Source: Sulfomarinibacter sp963741385
Lineage (GTDB): Bacteria > Acidobacteriota > Thermoanaerobaculia > Thermoanaerobaculales > Sulfomarinibacteraceae
Reading direction: 5' to 3'
Length of the DNA: 64,000 nucleotides
Assembly: GCA_963741385.1 (NCBI GenBank)
Contig: CAVUHO010000010.1
Coordinates: 124,001 to 188,000 of the forward strand
Each line of letters starts with the position of its first letter. Positions within the stretch are counted from its first letter, which is position 1. Positions 55,501 through 63,180 of this stretch are shown here, piece by piece. The notes beneath the pieces were generated by a model. That model was not told the DNA's origin. It did no database searches and saw nothing but the letters and a program-made list of their open reading frames with translations. The translations under genes and the position numbers were made by a program.

Positions 55501-55626
55501 TCCACCTTCCTCACCCTGTTCCTGGTGCCGGTGGTCTATGCCTACATGGATCGCCTCGGTGAAAAGTTCCGCGGCAAAAAGGAAAAGCACGGGCCATTCG
55601 AGGGAATGGCGGAGGAGACGACGTAG
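52531..55626 (+). CDS. RND-family efflux pump, HAE1-type
   Basis: 1031 residues, the usual AcrB-like length: 12 membrane helices, two large periplasmic loops. It begins MNLYDIAIRRPVFTVMMMVA. The proton-relay Asp pair is in LALSVGVVIDDAIVVLENVF. The second half has QFDSLLHPFTIMFALPPALVGA and GLVTKNSILLVDL as in HAE1 pumps. It exports hydrophobic compounds through the adaptor and outer-membrane partner encoded upstream. Start could be 52531 or 52537; neither has a strong ribosome site. The stop is followed directly by ATTTCGG heptads. Confidence 0.95.
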   Translation: MSMNLYDIAIRRPVFTVMMMVALVVFGFLGYQTLPINLLPSIDFPMVTVITLLPGASPEVMESDVTDVIESAVNTIEGIDQITSYSGQGVSQVTVMFTTERDVDIAAQDVRDKVSGAVGQLPLDAEPPIVQKFDVNTQPMLWMALAGLDARELSDYADQVVKPQLQSVPGVGNVLVPGFREPMIRIWIDRDKLAAHRLVVNDVIMALNRENLELPGGFIEGPLTELAVRNLGLFETVEDFDNLIITIVDGRPIRLSDVGFTQLGVADERGMARYNLTPTLGLGIAPRAGANLVDVNRAARKRMDELAKDFPPGLFYDVAFDGAEYVEKSIENVQVDIVYGAALAILVVFVFLRSWRSTFIVSLAIPTSLIATFGFMRLFGFSLNNLTTLALALSVGVVIDDAIVVLENVFRHQEEGEDPFTAAHRGTKEIALAAMAATFSIAAVFIPVAYMQGMIGQFLFEFGISVAAAVLISLFVALTLTPMLCSRILRVKPKHGRLYDILEGGFDRLEAAYARALDWVLRHKMTTLIASALIVFASLALTPFIGAEFAPAEDMSAFMITAEAPVGISLAAMDRKMQEMERIVLSQPEIRSGFAALDIEERGRVNSGIMFMRMFKPDQRETTQAEVVKRLRGELAQIEGLQASVIEFSFYNVGGEGGEKDLAFSIRGPSLDELDRIGRRVIERLSAEPGFVDLDTNLDLEQPQLFVTVDRERAADLGLDAATIFETVYALIAGRKVGSFTDEGKRYDVRIKVRPSQARTPEDIGRLEVRTLTGQMVRLDSVVKISYGVGPININRTDRERSVLLSANLDGVPLNRALETCKRIFAEELPEGYHAEATGQAEEFASSMNSLLFAIGLAILIVYMLLASQFDSLLHPFTIMFALPPALVGALLALFVTGNTINIMSVIGIILLFGLVTKNSILLVDLTIQKQESGLDREAALREACPIRLRPILMTAVSMIFGVLPVALAIGEGGEARAPMAVATAGGMTTSTFLTLFLVPVVYAYMDRLGEKFRGKKEKHGPFEGMAEETT

Positions 55627-55655
55627 TCGGATTTCGGATTTCGGATTTCGGATTT
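55627..55655. repeat. Heptad array (ATTTCGG) after the RND gene
   Basis: Four ATTTCGG units abutting the RND stop, leading into CCGCCAAACC and the CGCGTGCGGCGG core. Confidence 0.85.
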
Positions 55656-55687
55656 TCCGCCAAACCTCTCACCTCCATGATCGCCCG

Positions 55688-55730
55688 AGTACTCAGGGCG
55701 AATGGGGACGCGTGCGGCGGCGATGTTTGA
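55688..55730. repeat. CGCGTGCGGCGG core repeat (copy 3)
   Basis: CCGAGTACTCAGGGCGAATGGG then ACGCGTGCGGCGGCGATG; parallels the copy at 43152-43222 including the flanking heptads. Confidence 0.7.
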
Positions 55731-55816
55731 TTCTCTCTGAAAGGCGGGGCGGGTCGTTTACGGCCCGCCCCCCGGATGCCTATCCGGGCTTCCAGACACG
55801 ACCCGTCATCATCCGG

Positions 55817-56434
55817 TCACTGGCCAAGGTCGAAAGGAATCTCGAGGCTCGACTCTTCGAGCTCGATGATCAGCTTCCACCGCCCGGGCTGGACCCCGCC
55901 CGCGACCGGAAAGACGAGCATGCCGACGCAGAACTCGCGCTGGTTGACCCAGATGGCGTCTCGCGTCGACCCGGTCCCCGGGATGCGGAGGAAGTTGAGG
56001 TCGCACAGCGTCTTGCCACCTCGGGTGGCCTCGAGTGGCTCCGACGCAACCTCGGCGCGGCGGATCATGCTCTGCAGCTGCGGGTAGGCGTCGATGAACT
56101 CCTTCTGGGTAGGGAGCGGAATCCGCCGCCCGTCGGGGGTTCGCACCGACACGTCGCTCAACTCGACCTCGATGGACTCCGTTCGCCGGCCGGTGAGAGC
56201 GACATCGAGGATCAGCCACTCGTCACCGAGATTGGAGTCGGCGAACTTGTAACTCGCCACACCCTCGAGATCCGCGCCCACCGTCTTCACCTGGGTGCGG
56301 CCGATCTGGGTCACGCTGGGCTCGACCGGCCCCGTCGGTTTCGAGTTGTCCGAACCACTGGACCCGCAGGCCGCGATCATTGTCACCAGAACGGCCCCAA
56401 GGACTCTTCGCAACGCAATGCTCTTCATCTTCAT
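55817..56434 (-). CDS. Putative lipoprotein, unknown
   Basis: 205 residues with a lipobox (VTMIAAC, C23) and a Ser/Asn/Pro linker, then a beta-rich domain. The region DEWLILDVALTGRRTESIEVELSDVSVRTPDGRRIPLPTQKEF resembles DUF4352/telokin-like extracellular beta sandwiches (immunoprotective-type), suggesting binding rather than catalysis. Two Cys (TLCDLNF, REFCVGML) may form a disulfide. It stands alone, convergent with the RND gene. Function unknown. Confidence 0.8.
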   Translation of the reverse strand: MKMKSIALRRVLGAVLVTMIAACGSSGSDNSKPTGPVEPSVTQIGRTQVKTVGADLEGVASYKFADSNLGDEWLILDVALTGRRTESIEVELSDVSVRTPDGRRIPLPTQKEFIDAYPQLQSMIRRAEVASEPLEATRGGKTLCDLNFLRIPGTGSTRDAIWVNQREFCVGMLVFPVAGGVQPGRWKLIIELEESSLEIPFDLGQ

Positions 56435-56675
56435 GTCGACCTCCTCTGAAAAAAACGGCTCACCGACTGCAGCTCAAGAGTTCCTTCGCAATTGCGGCGT
56501 CGGGGTCATCGGGCGCCAGTGTAACAGGAGGAACCGTGATGGCGGTGCGAAGCCGCGAGGACATCAGCTGCGAGGCCAACCCATGCGACGTCGTCGCGCA
56601 AGTGTAGATCGCGGCTGCAACGAGCCACCCTTCGGCGCCATGGCCTGACACCCACCCAGGGCGTCGGGCCAGCGA

Positions 56676-57110
56676 TCAATCCGGATCGAGCTCGTGGTTT
56701 CCGCTCGGCCCCCCGAGGCGCCGCAGGCCGTCGGCAGGTTCGAACCAGCTCACGTGGGTATCGTAGAACACGTGCGCGGCCGGCGCCCGGTCGATGGGGC
56801 CATCCATGTGGGCGAGGGCAATGTGAACTTCGGTGGGCCACCTCTCGCCTTCAAAAAAGAGGGTGCTGCCGCATCGGGTGCAAAACCCGCGGCGGGCGCT
56901 TGCCGAGGATCGGTACCACGCGATCTGCTGATCACCAGAAATGACTTTGAACTGCGGCCGCTCGACTCCGAACCAGGTCACGAAGGCGGCGCCGTGGGCG
57001 CGCCGGCACAGCGAACAGTGGCAATGAGCGCACCACTTCGTCGGCGGCGCGACCTCGAACCGGACCGCACCACAGAGGCAACCACCACTGAAAGCCGCGT
57101 CATCCGTCAT
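56676..57110 (-). CDS. GFA-family zinc protein
   Basis: 144 residues with the GFA/CENP-V fold: GGCLCGAVRFEV, KWCAHCHCSLCRRAHGAAFVTW and RRGFCTRCGSTLFFE provide the seven zinc-binding Cys. Named for glutathione-dependent formaldehyde-activating enzyme, but most members have no proven activity. ATG 57110 is chosen at MTDDAAFSGGCLCG; an upstream frame to 57167 would translate repeat sequence. The gene lies downstream of the PilZ gene across an AACGTT cluster. Confidence 0.9.
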   Translation of the reverse strand: MTDDAAFSGGCLCGAVRFEVAPPTKWCAHCHCSLCRRAHGAAFVTWFGVERPQFKVISGDQQIAWYRSSASARRGFCTRCGSTLFFEGERWPTEVHIALAHMDGPIDRAPAAHVFYDTHVSWFEPADGLRRLGGPSGNHELDPD

Positions 57111-57157
57111 GAAGCCTTCTTCCGCCTCGAATACGTCCGGTGAGCGGCGAACGCCAA

Positions 57158-57190
57158 AACGTTCCAACGTTCAACGTTCAAACGATTCGA
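57158..57190. repeat. AACGTT cluster at the PilZ 3' end
   Basis: AACGTT at 57158, 57166 and 57173, then AACGAT at 57181, ending next to the PilZ stop (57192-57194). Third 3'-end cluster of this word in the window. Confidence 0.7.
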
Positions 57191-57191
57191 T

Positions 57192-57539
57192 CTAGCCGGG
57201 ATCCGCGTGGACCATCTCCGCCATGATCCGGTCGGCGTGGGCGGCATCGATGGAAACGAAGGCGACCCCGACGTCGAACCCTCCGCTCCTGCCGGGCTTC
57301 TCCCACACCACCCTGCCGATGGCTTCCACGACCTCGTTGTCGACGGTGAGCATGAGGCGCAGGTAGGAATCCACCCCCAACGACTCGATGCTGTTGATCA
57401 TGAGTCCGCCCGGCCCCATCTGCCGCGCCATGGCCATCTCACGCTGCTCCGCCGGGCCGATGCGGTGGATGAGGACCACATTTTCGGTTGGGATCCTCGG
57501 AAACTGACGCCGCGTAGGTGTAAGTTCGTCCTCAAGCAT
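57192..57539 (-). CDS. PilZ-domain protein
   Basis: 115 residues, one PilZ domain. The RRQFPRIPTENVVL start supplies the RxxxR c-di-GMP motif; the second motif, normally (D/N)xSxxG, reads QMGPGGLMIN and is degenerate. IGRVVWEKPGRSGGFDVGVAFVSI is the usual end. It may bind c-di-GMP weakly or act as an adaptor in motility or surface behaviour. No partner is adjacent. The 3' end abuts the AACGTT cluster. Confidence 0.85.
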   Translation of the reverse strand: MLEDELTPTRRQFPRIPTENVVLIHRIGPAEQREMAMARQMGPGGLMINSIESLGVDSYLRLMLTVDNEVVEAIGRVVWEKPGRSGGFDVGVAFVSIDAAHADRIMAEMVHADPG

Positions 57540-57589
57540 GCAGGTACCTCGCCTACTATTGTATCGCGAAGCCGCTCACGCTTCCTGGC

Positions 57590-57745
57590 AATTTCGGATT
57601 TCGGATTTCGGATTTCGGATTTTCCACCCACCTTCCCCCGCAAAAACCCTCGAAGTTAAGGAGACTCAACAACATCCCGGTACGGTTGTGGGGCAGCCGT
57701 CCCGGCTGCCGGTTGGGCGGGGGCCAAATCCGAAATCCGAAATCA
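57590..57745. repeat. Heptad-bracketed element (ATTTCGG word)
   Basis: Left arm of five ATTTCGG units (57590-57622), CCACCCACCTTCCCCC, about 70 bp with a small GGCAGCCGTCCCGGCTGCC hairpin, GGTTGGGCGGGGG, and a right arm of AAATCCG units (57725-57743). It ends on the ATPase stop codon. Confidence 0.85.
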
Positions 57746-58477
57746 GGTTGACGTGGGTCTGTCCTCCACCACAACGCCGTCGCGGATCTCGACTCTGCGG
57801 TTGGCGCGTTCGGCCAGCGCGTTGTCGTGGGTGACCACCACCAGGGTCCTTCCCTGCTTCCAGAGGCCATCCAGGACGCTCATGACATCCGAACCCGACC
57901 CGGTGTCGAGGTTACCGGTGGGCTCGTCGGCGAGCACGATGTCCGGCTCCATGGCCAGGGCGCGGGCAATGGCCACCCGCTGCATCTGGCCGCCGGAGAG
58001 CTCCGTCGGTTTGTGCTCCACGCGGTCGGCCAGGCCGACCGCTTTCAGCTGCTCGAGCGCCCGCCGTCGCCGCTCCTTGCGGCCGATGCCGCCGAACAGC
58101 AGCGGCATCTCGACGTTTTCGAGCGCGCTCAGCTGCGGCAGCAGGTTGAAGTTCTGAAAGACAAAACCGACCCGCCGGTTGCGGATGTCGGCAAGCTGGT
58201 CGCGGTCGAGACCGGACACCGCCTCGCCGCCGAGGCGGTACTCCCCGTCCGAGGGCGTGTCGAGGCAGCCGAGGAGGTTGAGCAGCGTCGACTTGCCGGA
58301 CCCCGAGGGGCCGACCACCGCCACGAACTCCCCGCCCTTCACCACGAGGTCGATCCCGCGCAAGGCATCGACTTTGATCTTGCCGGTGTCGTAGACCTTG
58401 GTGATGGCCCGCATGTCGATGATGTGGCCGTTCGACTCCGCCGACCCGTTCTTCTTCTTGCCCAACGACCAGTTCAT
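57743..58477 (-). CDS. MacB/LolD-type ABC ATPase
   Basis: 244 residues: Walker A VVGPSGSGKSTLLNLLGCLD, Q-loop VFQNFNLLPQLSALENVEMPL, signature ELSGGQMQRVAIARALAMEPDIVLADEPTGNLD, H-loop VVVTHDNAL. It energises the two FtsX-type permeases encoded upstream. The four genes MFP-permease-permease-ATPase run in one direction and form an export operon of MacAB/tripartite type. The C-terminus is short, with repeat DNA right after it. Confidence 0.93.
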   Translation of the reverse strand: MNWSLGKKKNGSAESNGHIIDMRAITKVYDTGKIKVDALRGIDLVVKGGEFVAVVGPSGSGKSTLLNLLGCLDTPSDGEYRLGGEAVSGLDRDQLADIRNRRVGFVFQNFNLLPQLSALENVEMPLLFGGIGRKERRRRALEQLKAVGLADRVEHKPTELSGGQMQRVAIARALAMEPDIVLADEPTGNLDTGSGSDVMSVLDGLWKQGRTLVVVTHDNALAERANRRVEIRDGVVVEDRPTST

Positions 58478-58515
58478 CGATGACTCCGATCTCGATCGCA
58501 GACCTGCGCGGCTTC

Positions 58516-58741
58516 AATATTTCGGATTTCGGATTTCGGATTTCGGATTTTGCCCCCACCCCACTCTCTGTGACGGCGACAGTGGGCGGGTGGGAAATTC
58601 GAAATCCGGCACTGGCCGTCAGGAGCGGAATGTGGTCGACAGCCGGAATGGAAGGTCGGGTGGTGGCCGGCTATCGACCACCCGCTCATGGCGGGTAGAC
58701 GCCGAGGCCGGAGGCCACGAGCAAATCCGAAATCCGAAATT
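58516..58741. repeat. Heptad arrays between permease and ATPase genes
   Basis: ATTTCGG units (58518-58552), CCCCCACCCCACTCTCTGTG...CAGTGGGCGGGTGGG, a partial right arm (58592-58606), then a further AAATCCG pair (58723-58741). The internal gap of about 270 bp carries no gene. Confidence 0.8.
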
Positions 58742-58751
58742 GCGATGGCCA

Positions 58752-60011
58752 TCACTCATACCTCAAGGTTTCTGCCGGATCGACGGTGGCCGCCCGCCGC
58801 GCCGGAAAGTAGCCGGCGAGAATTCCGATGCCTCCCAGGATCCCGGCGGTGGCCGCCGCGATCTGCCACGACAGCGTCGGCTTGCCGAGAAACTCGAGGG
58901 CCTGGTTGCCTTCCACCGGGATCAGGCCGAGCAGGAGGATCATCACCACGGCGAGAGCAAGCCCGAGGGCACCGCCGACCAGGGTGTAGGAGAGCCCCTG
59001 CAGGACGAAAGGACCGGTCACCCAGCCGCGACGAGCGCCGAGCGCCATCTGCACTCCGATCTCACGGGTCTTTTCTTTCACCACGGCGTACATGATGTTC
59101 GCCACCCCGATCCCGCCGATCAACAGGGTGAGGGCGCCGATGATGCCCAGAAAGGCCTGGAGGCCGATCATGATGTTGCTCATGACCTTGGCCCCCTCGA
59201 CGGTGTCCCAGAGACCCGTCACCTGCTCGTCGCTGGGGTCGAAACGGAACTTGGCCGCCAAAGCCTGGTTGAACTGCTCGCGGGCGACCGGCATGTCGTC
59301 GGCGGTGCGCGCTTTGAAGACGATGTTGGTTAAACGCTGCCGCCCGAACTGCGCCGCAAAGGTGGTGATGGGGATGACGGACCCGTCTTCGTCGGGTCCC
59401 TTGTAGGTCCCCATCTGCATCTTGTGCTGGAGGACGCCGATCACCAGGTACGGCACACGGTCGACAAACATGGTCATGCCCACCGGGTCGACGTCGCCGA
59501 AGATCTTCTCGGCCAGCGCGTCGCCGAGAAATATCACGCGCCGCTTGTCGCGCTCGTCGTTGGCGTTGAAGAACCTGCCGCCGGACTGGGCGAAGTGGTG
59601 GCGCATCTCGCCGTACTCCCAGTTGGCGCCGGTCACCCTGCCGGTGATTGTGGTCGTGCCATAGGTCATCGAGCTCGACCAACTGGTCATCTCACCGATG
59701 ACGCCCGAGGCCTCGGTCATTCGGCCCCGGAGATAGGTGATGTCATCCATCCGCGGACGGATCGGCCGCCCCTCCGGCAACCCCTGCCACACCTTCGATG
59801 TCTCGCCCGGCCACCACACGGCGATGTTCTCGCCCATACCGTGGCGGCCCTTCATCATCTGGATCTTGAGACCCTCTCCGAATGACAGCAGCATGAGGAT
59901 CGCCACGGTCCCCCAGGCGATGGCGGCGACGGTCAGGATCGCCCGTTTACGCTGCAACGAAGCCGCCTTGACGAAGAGCGCGCCCACCACCCGCCAGTCG
60001 AGGAGTCTCAT
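58752..60011 (-). CDS. MacB-like ABC permease (FtsX fold), copy A
   Basis: 419 residues: N-terminal membrane helix (about 20-45), large periplasmic domain (about 60-290), and three C-terminal helices with the FtsX hallmarks GGIGVANIMYAVVKEKTREIGVQMALGARR and AGYFPARRAATVDPAETLRYE. It lacks the fused ATPase of E. coli MacB. Differs in sequence from the second permease, so the pair probably forms a heterodimer. GGGAGG precedes ATG 60011; upstream frame is repeat-derived. Confidence 0.9.
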   Translation of the reverse strand: MRLLDWRVVGALFVKAASLQRKRAILTVAAIAWGTVAILMLLSFGEGLKIQMMKGRHGMGENIAVWWPGETSKVWQGLPEGRPIRPRMDDITYLRGRMTEASGVIGEMTSWSSSMTYGTTTITGRVTGANWEYGEMRHHFAQSGGRFFNANDERDKRRVIFLGDALAEKIFGDVDPVGMTMFVDRVPYLVIGVLQHKMQMGTYKGPDEDGSVIPITTFAAQFGRQRLTNIVFKARTADDMPVAREQFNQALAAKFRFDPSDEQVTGLWDTVEGAKVMSNIMIGLQAFLGIIGALTLLIGGIGVANIMYAVVKEKTREIGVQMALGARRGWVTGPFVLQGLSYTLVGGALGLALAVVMILLLGLIPVEGNQALEFLGKPTLSWQIAAATAGILGGIGILAGYFPARRAATVDPAETLRYE

Positions 60012-60026
60012 TCCGCCCACCTCCCC

Positions 60027-60135
60027 GATTTCGGATTTCGGATTTCGGATTTCGGATTTCCCAACCACCCGGCCCCGCTTTCACGACGGGTGAGCGGGGG
60101 GAAAATCCGAAATCCGAAATCCGAAATCCGAAATT
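60027..60135. repeat. Heptad-bracketed palindrome between the two permease genes
   Basis: Five ATTTCGG units, CCCAACCACCCGGCCCCGC...GAGCGGGGGG, and four inverted AAATCCG units. It is a full cruciform-type copy inside an operon. Confidence 0.9.
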
Positions 60136-60150
60136 GCATCTCTGTGACTC

Positions 60151-61380
60151 CTAAAGCTTCATCGCCACGACGGGGTCGAGCTGCGAGGCGCTGCGCGCCG
60201 GGAAGTAGCCGGCCACCACACCCACCAGACCGAGAATTGTGGCGGTGAGGATGGCGAGACCCGGCGACAGCGTGGGGAGACCCACGTACTCCTCGAGATT
60301 GGTGGGGAAGGCTATGCAGATGGCGAACGAGATCGCGAGTCCGATGGCGCCGCCGATGGCGGTCAGAAACATGGTCTCGAGCATGAACTGGGCGAGGACG
60401 GCGCGGCCGCGGGCACCGAGCGCCATCTTGATCCCGATCTCACGCGTGCGCTCCTCGACCACGACGTTCATGATGTTCGAGACGCCGATGCCGCCGACGA
60501 TCAGGGTCAACACGCCCATGATGCCGAGAAAGACCTGGAAGCCGAGCATGAAGGCGTCCATGAAGACGAACATCTCGCTGGTGTCCCACAACTGGACCGC
60601 CTGGTCGTCGTCGGGATCGAACCGCAGCCGGTGGCTGAGGGCAACTCTCACCTGATCGTTCAACGTCTCGTTGAGATCGGGGGACGGCGCCTTGTAGATG
60701 AAGTTGTCGACATACTTCTGTCCGGTCAGGGCGCGGAAGGTCGACTCGGGGACGATCATCTTGGAGTGGTCGCGCCCCGAGTAGGACGAGTCCTGTTCCT
60801 TGGGCACCAGCACGCCCACCACCAGGAACGGCGACCCGTGGATCATCACCGTCTCACCCACCGCGTCCTGCGTCCCGAACAGATCATCGGCCAGCTCGTT
60901 GCCGACAAAAACCACCCGGCGGCGTTGCGCGACGTCGATGGCATTGATGAACCGGCCGCCCGCCGCGGGGATCATGTTGCGCATGGGGCCGTAGGCCGGC
61001 GACACCCCGGAGACGTCAACCGACCGCTGGCGATCGCCGTAACGAGCGATCAGGGCCTCGGAGTACTCGCCCGAGATCCCGGCGATGAGCGGCACCTGGG
61101 CCTCGAGAAAGGCGATGTCCTCCTCCATCATCCGCATCCGACGGCCCTTGCCGAGACCTTCGAAGTTCATCGAGGTGCGCATGGGCCAGGCGATGACGAT
61201 GCGATCGCCGAGACCGGCAATCGATTTGATCATCTGCCGGTGGAGTCCGTTGCCGAAGGCGAGCAGGAGGCTCACCGCCACGGTGCCCCAGATGATCCCG
61301 AAGGTCGTGAGGAAGGTCCGCAGCTTCTGGCTCCACAGGTCGCGCCCGAGCTGGCGAAAAAAGGAACCGAAGCCGATCAC
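60151..61380 (-). CDS. MacB-like ABC permease (FtsX fold), copy B
   Basis: 409 residues with the same architecture as copy A: helix at about 22-48, periplasmic domain, GGIGVSNIMNVVVEERTREIGIKMALGARGRAVLAQFMLETMFLT, and GYFPARSASQLDPVVAMKL at the end. Identity to copy A is moderate by eye. It lies between the MFP gene and copy A, separated from each by a heptad palindrome. Confidence 0.9.
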   Translation of the reverse strand: MIGFGSFFRQLGRDLWSQKLRTFLTTFGIIWGTVAVSLLLAFGNGLHRQMIKSIAGLGDRIVIAWPMRTSMNFEGLGKGRRMRMMEEDIAFLEAQVPLIAGISGEYSEALIARYGDRQRSVDVSGVSPAYGPMRNMIPAAGGRFINAIDVAQRRRVVFVGNELADDLFGTQDAVGETVMIHGSPFLVVGVLVPKEQDSSYSGRDHSKMIVPESTFRALTGQKYVDNFIYKAPSPDLNETLNDQVRVALSHRLRFDPDDDQAVQLWDTSEMFVFMDAFMLGFQVFLGIMGVLTLIVGGIGVSNIMNVVVEERTREIGIKMALGARGRAVLAQFMLETMFLTAIGGAIGLAISFAICIAFPTNLEEYVGLPTLSPGLAILTATILGLVGVVAGYFPARSASQLDPVVAMKL

Positions 61381-61398
61381 GGCCGGGCCTCCGGCCCT

Positions 61399-61506
<108 letters not shown>

Positions 61507-61507
61507 A

Positions 61508-62608
61508 TCAGCTGATGACCTTCGGCGGCCGTTGGACGACCTCGTCGCCTTCGGACAGCCCTGAGGTGATCTCCACGTTGAGGCCGTCCGAGAGGCCGAG
61601 CTCGACGGCGACCTTGCGCGGTTCGGCCTCCGGGCCTTGGCCCGGCAGCTCGACGAAGGTGTGGTCGTCCTCGAACAGGACCAGGCGCTCCGGAATCAGC
61701 ACGATGTCGGTCTTTTCGCGGATCACGACATCCGCGTTGGCCGAGTAGCCGGCGCGAAGCACCACGTCCTGCTCGGGGTCGAGCTCGATCTCGACGTCGA
61801 AGAGAGTTGCTCCCTCGCTTTTTTGGGCCTGTGGGGCAATCCGCGACAGCCGCCCGGTGACAATGTCGTCGGGAAGGGCGCCGACCTTGATCCGGCATGG
61901 CATTCCGACCGAGATCTTGCCGACGTCGATCTCGTCCACAGTCCCCTTGAAAATGAGGTCGCCCATGTCGGCGACGGTGGAGAGCTCGGTCCCCGGTTGG
62001 TAGGAGGTCAAGGGCACCACGGGATCGCCGACGTTGGCCGAACGTGACAGCACCGTCCCGCTCGCTGGGGTTTGGATGAGCGTCTCGACCCCGCTACCGC
62101 CGGTCACCTTGCCGCTGCGGGTGAGCTCGCGATTGTCTGAGGCCTGTTGGCGGGCGATGCGAGCCAGCTCGTAGGTCTCGCGCAGCGCGTCGAGATCACC
62201 CTTCGACATCAGACCGTCGTTGAGCAACTCGACACCGCGTTCGTAGTCTGCTTTCGCCTTGAGATAGCTTGCCTCCGACGCCTGCACGCTGTGATCGACG
62301 TTGAGGAGCTCCTGCGGCGTCGGGTCGGGCGCAATCTCGAACAGAGGGTCACCGGCACGAACGGTATCGCCGACTTCGACAAAGCAACGCTTCACGATCC
62401 CCGAGATCTTCGACTTGATCTGGAACTTCTCGCGCGGCTCGATCTGGCCCACCGCAAGCGCCTTCTCGGTGATCGCGCCTATTTCGGCTGCGACCATTGT
62501 GTTGCCGGTCTCATCGGTGCCGCGCGACCCGACCCACGCATAGATCCCGCCGGCTGCCCCCGCCAGCACCACAACCACTGCAAGAAGCCTCAGTACCTTT
62601 GCCATCAT
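61508..62608 (-). CDS. MacA-like periplasmic adaptor (MFP)
   Basis: 366 residues with an N-terminal membrane anchor (about 5-25). Biotinyl-lipoyl-like halves (IGAITEKALAVGQIEPREKFQIKSKISGIVKRCFVEVGDTVRAGDPLFEI) flank a long helical hairpin (SEASYLKAKADYERGVELL...). GLSEGDEVVQRP closes it. It links the ABC permease pair to an outer-membrane duct, perhaps the TolC-type protein encoded at 49943. GGAGG precedes twin ATGs at 62608/62605. First gene of the export operon. Confidence 0.92.
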   Translation of the reverse strand: MMAKVLRLLAVVVVLAGAAGGIYAWVGSRGTDETGNTMVAAEIGAITEKALAVGQIEPREKFQIKSKISGIVKRCFVEVGDTVRAGDPLFEIAPDPTPQELLNVDHSVQASEASYLKAKADYERGVELLNDGLMSKGDLDALRETYELARIARQQASDNRELTRSGKVTGGSGVETLIQTPASGTVLSRSANVGDPVVPLTSYQPGTELSTVADMGDLIFKGTVDEIDVGKISVGMPCRIKVGALPDDIVTGRLSRIAPQAQKSEGATLFDVEIELDPEQDVVLRAGYSANADVVIREKTDIVLIPERLVLFEDDHTFVELPGQGPEAEPRKVAVELGLSDGLNVEITSGLSEGDEVVQRPPKVIS

Positions 62609-62784
62609 CTGCCTCCGTCGGTCGAGCGACCCAACCACAAGTACGCAGGTTGACGACCGGAAGTTCTCGGAAACGCCTCCCGATCACAGTCGCTGTTACA
62701 CCCTATTGTTATGAGATGCAATCGATCAGGCTGGGGTTTGAATGGAGGGGGGAGCAGAGGGGAAAGGGAGAAAGGCAGAGCGGA

Positions 62785-63003
62785 GAATTCGGAATTCGGA
62801 ATGTCATCCCGACCGAAGGAGCGATCCGACCCTTGATGTCATCCCGACCGAAGGAGCGGAGCGACCGAGCGGAGGGATCTTTGGAGCGGCTCGCGGAACG
62901 TCGTTGCCCCCAGCAGCCGCTCAGAACCTGCCCTGAGCGAGGGGTGGCAGGTCGAAGGGGTCCCTCCGCTACGGCCCCTCGGACCTTCGGTCGGGATGAC
63001 AGT
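62785..63003. repeat. Short heptads and TGTCATCCCGA inverted repeat (copy 3)
   Basis: Two GAATTCG units (62785-62800), a partial duplicate of the left arm (TGTCATCCCGACCGAAGGAG at 62802), then the full left arm (62837 on) and a right arm ending TCGGTCGGGATGACAG (to 63003). The 62609-63180 gap holds this, a TTGACA-type promoter, and no gene. Confidence 0.85.
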
Positions 63004-63130
63004 TTGAGAGGGATTGGGGGATCAGCTCACGACGATCACCTTGAGGTGCAGCTGCCGCGGCTTCACTGTGCAGGCGAGACAAGGCACCACAAAGACCGTA
63101 CAGAAACGGCGGCTCTTCGCGGGTGCACGC

Positions 63131-63159
63131 TTGACAGGTTCTCCGGCGTCGGGGAATCT
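63131..63159 (+). promoter_or_regulatory. Possible promoter of the TDH-like gene
   Basis: TTGACA (63131-63136) and, 17 bp on, GAATCT (63154-63159), about 20 bases before the start codon. The -10 is weak. Confidence 0.3.
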
Positions 63160-63180
63160 GGCGGGCGGGGAGGGATTGTC

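Noticed and set aside
56730..56760. tRNA T-loop (GGTTCGAACC)
   Set aside because: It lies inside the GFA coding sequence and no acceptor or anticodon stems can be formed around it.
62742..62936. Small protein between the MFP and TDH-like genes
   Set aside because: The frame is made of the heptad and TGTCATCCCGA repeats and lacks a ribosome site.
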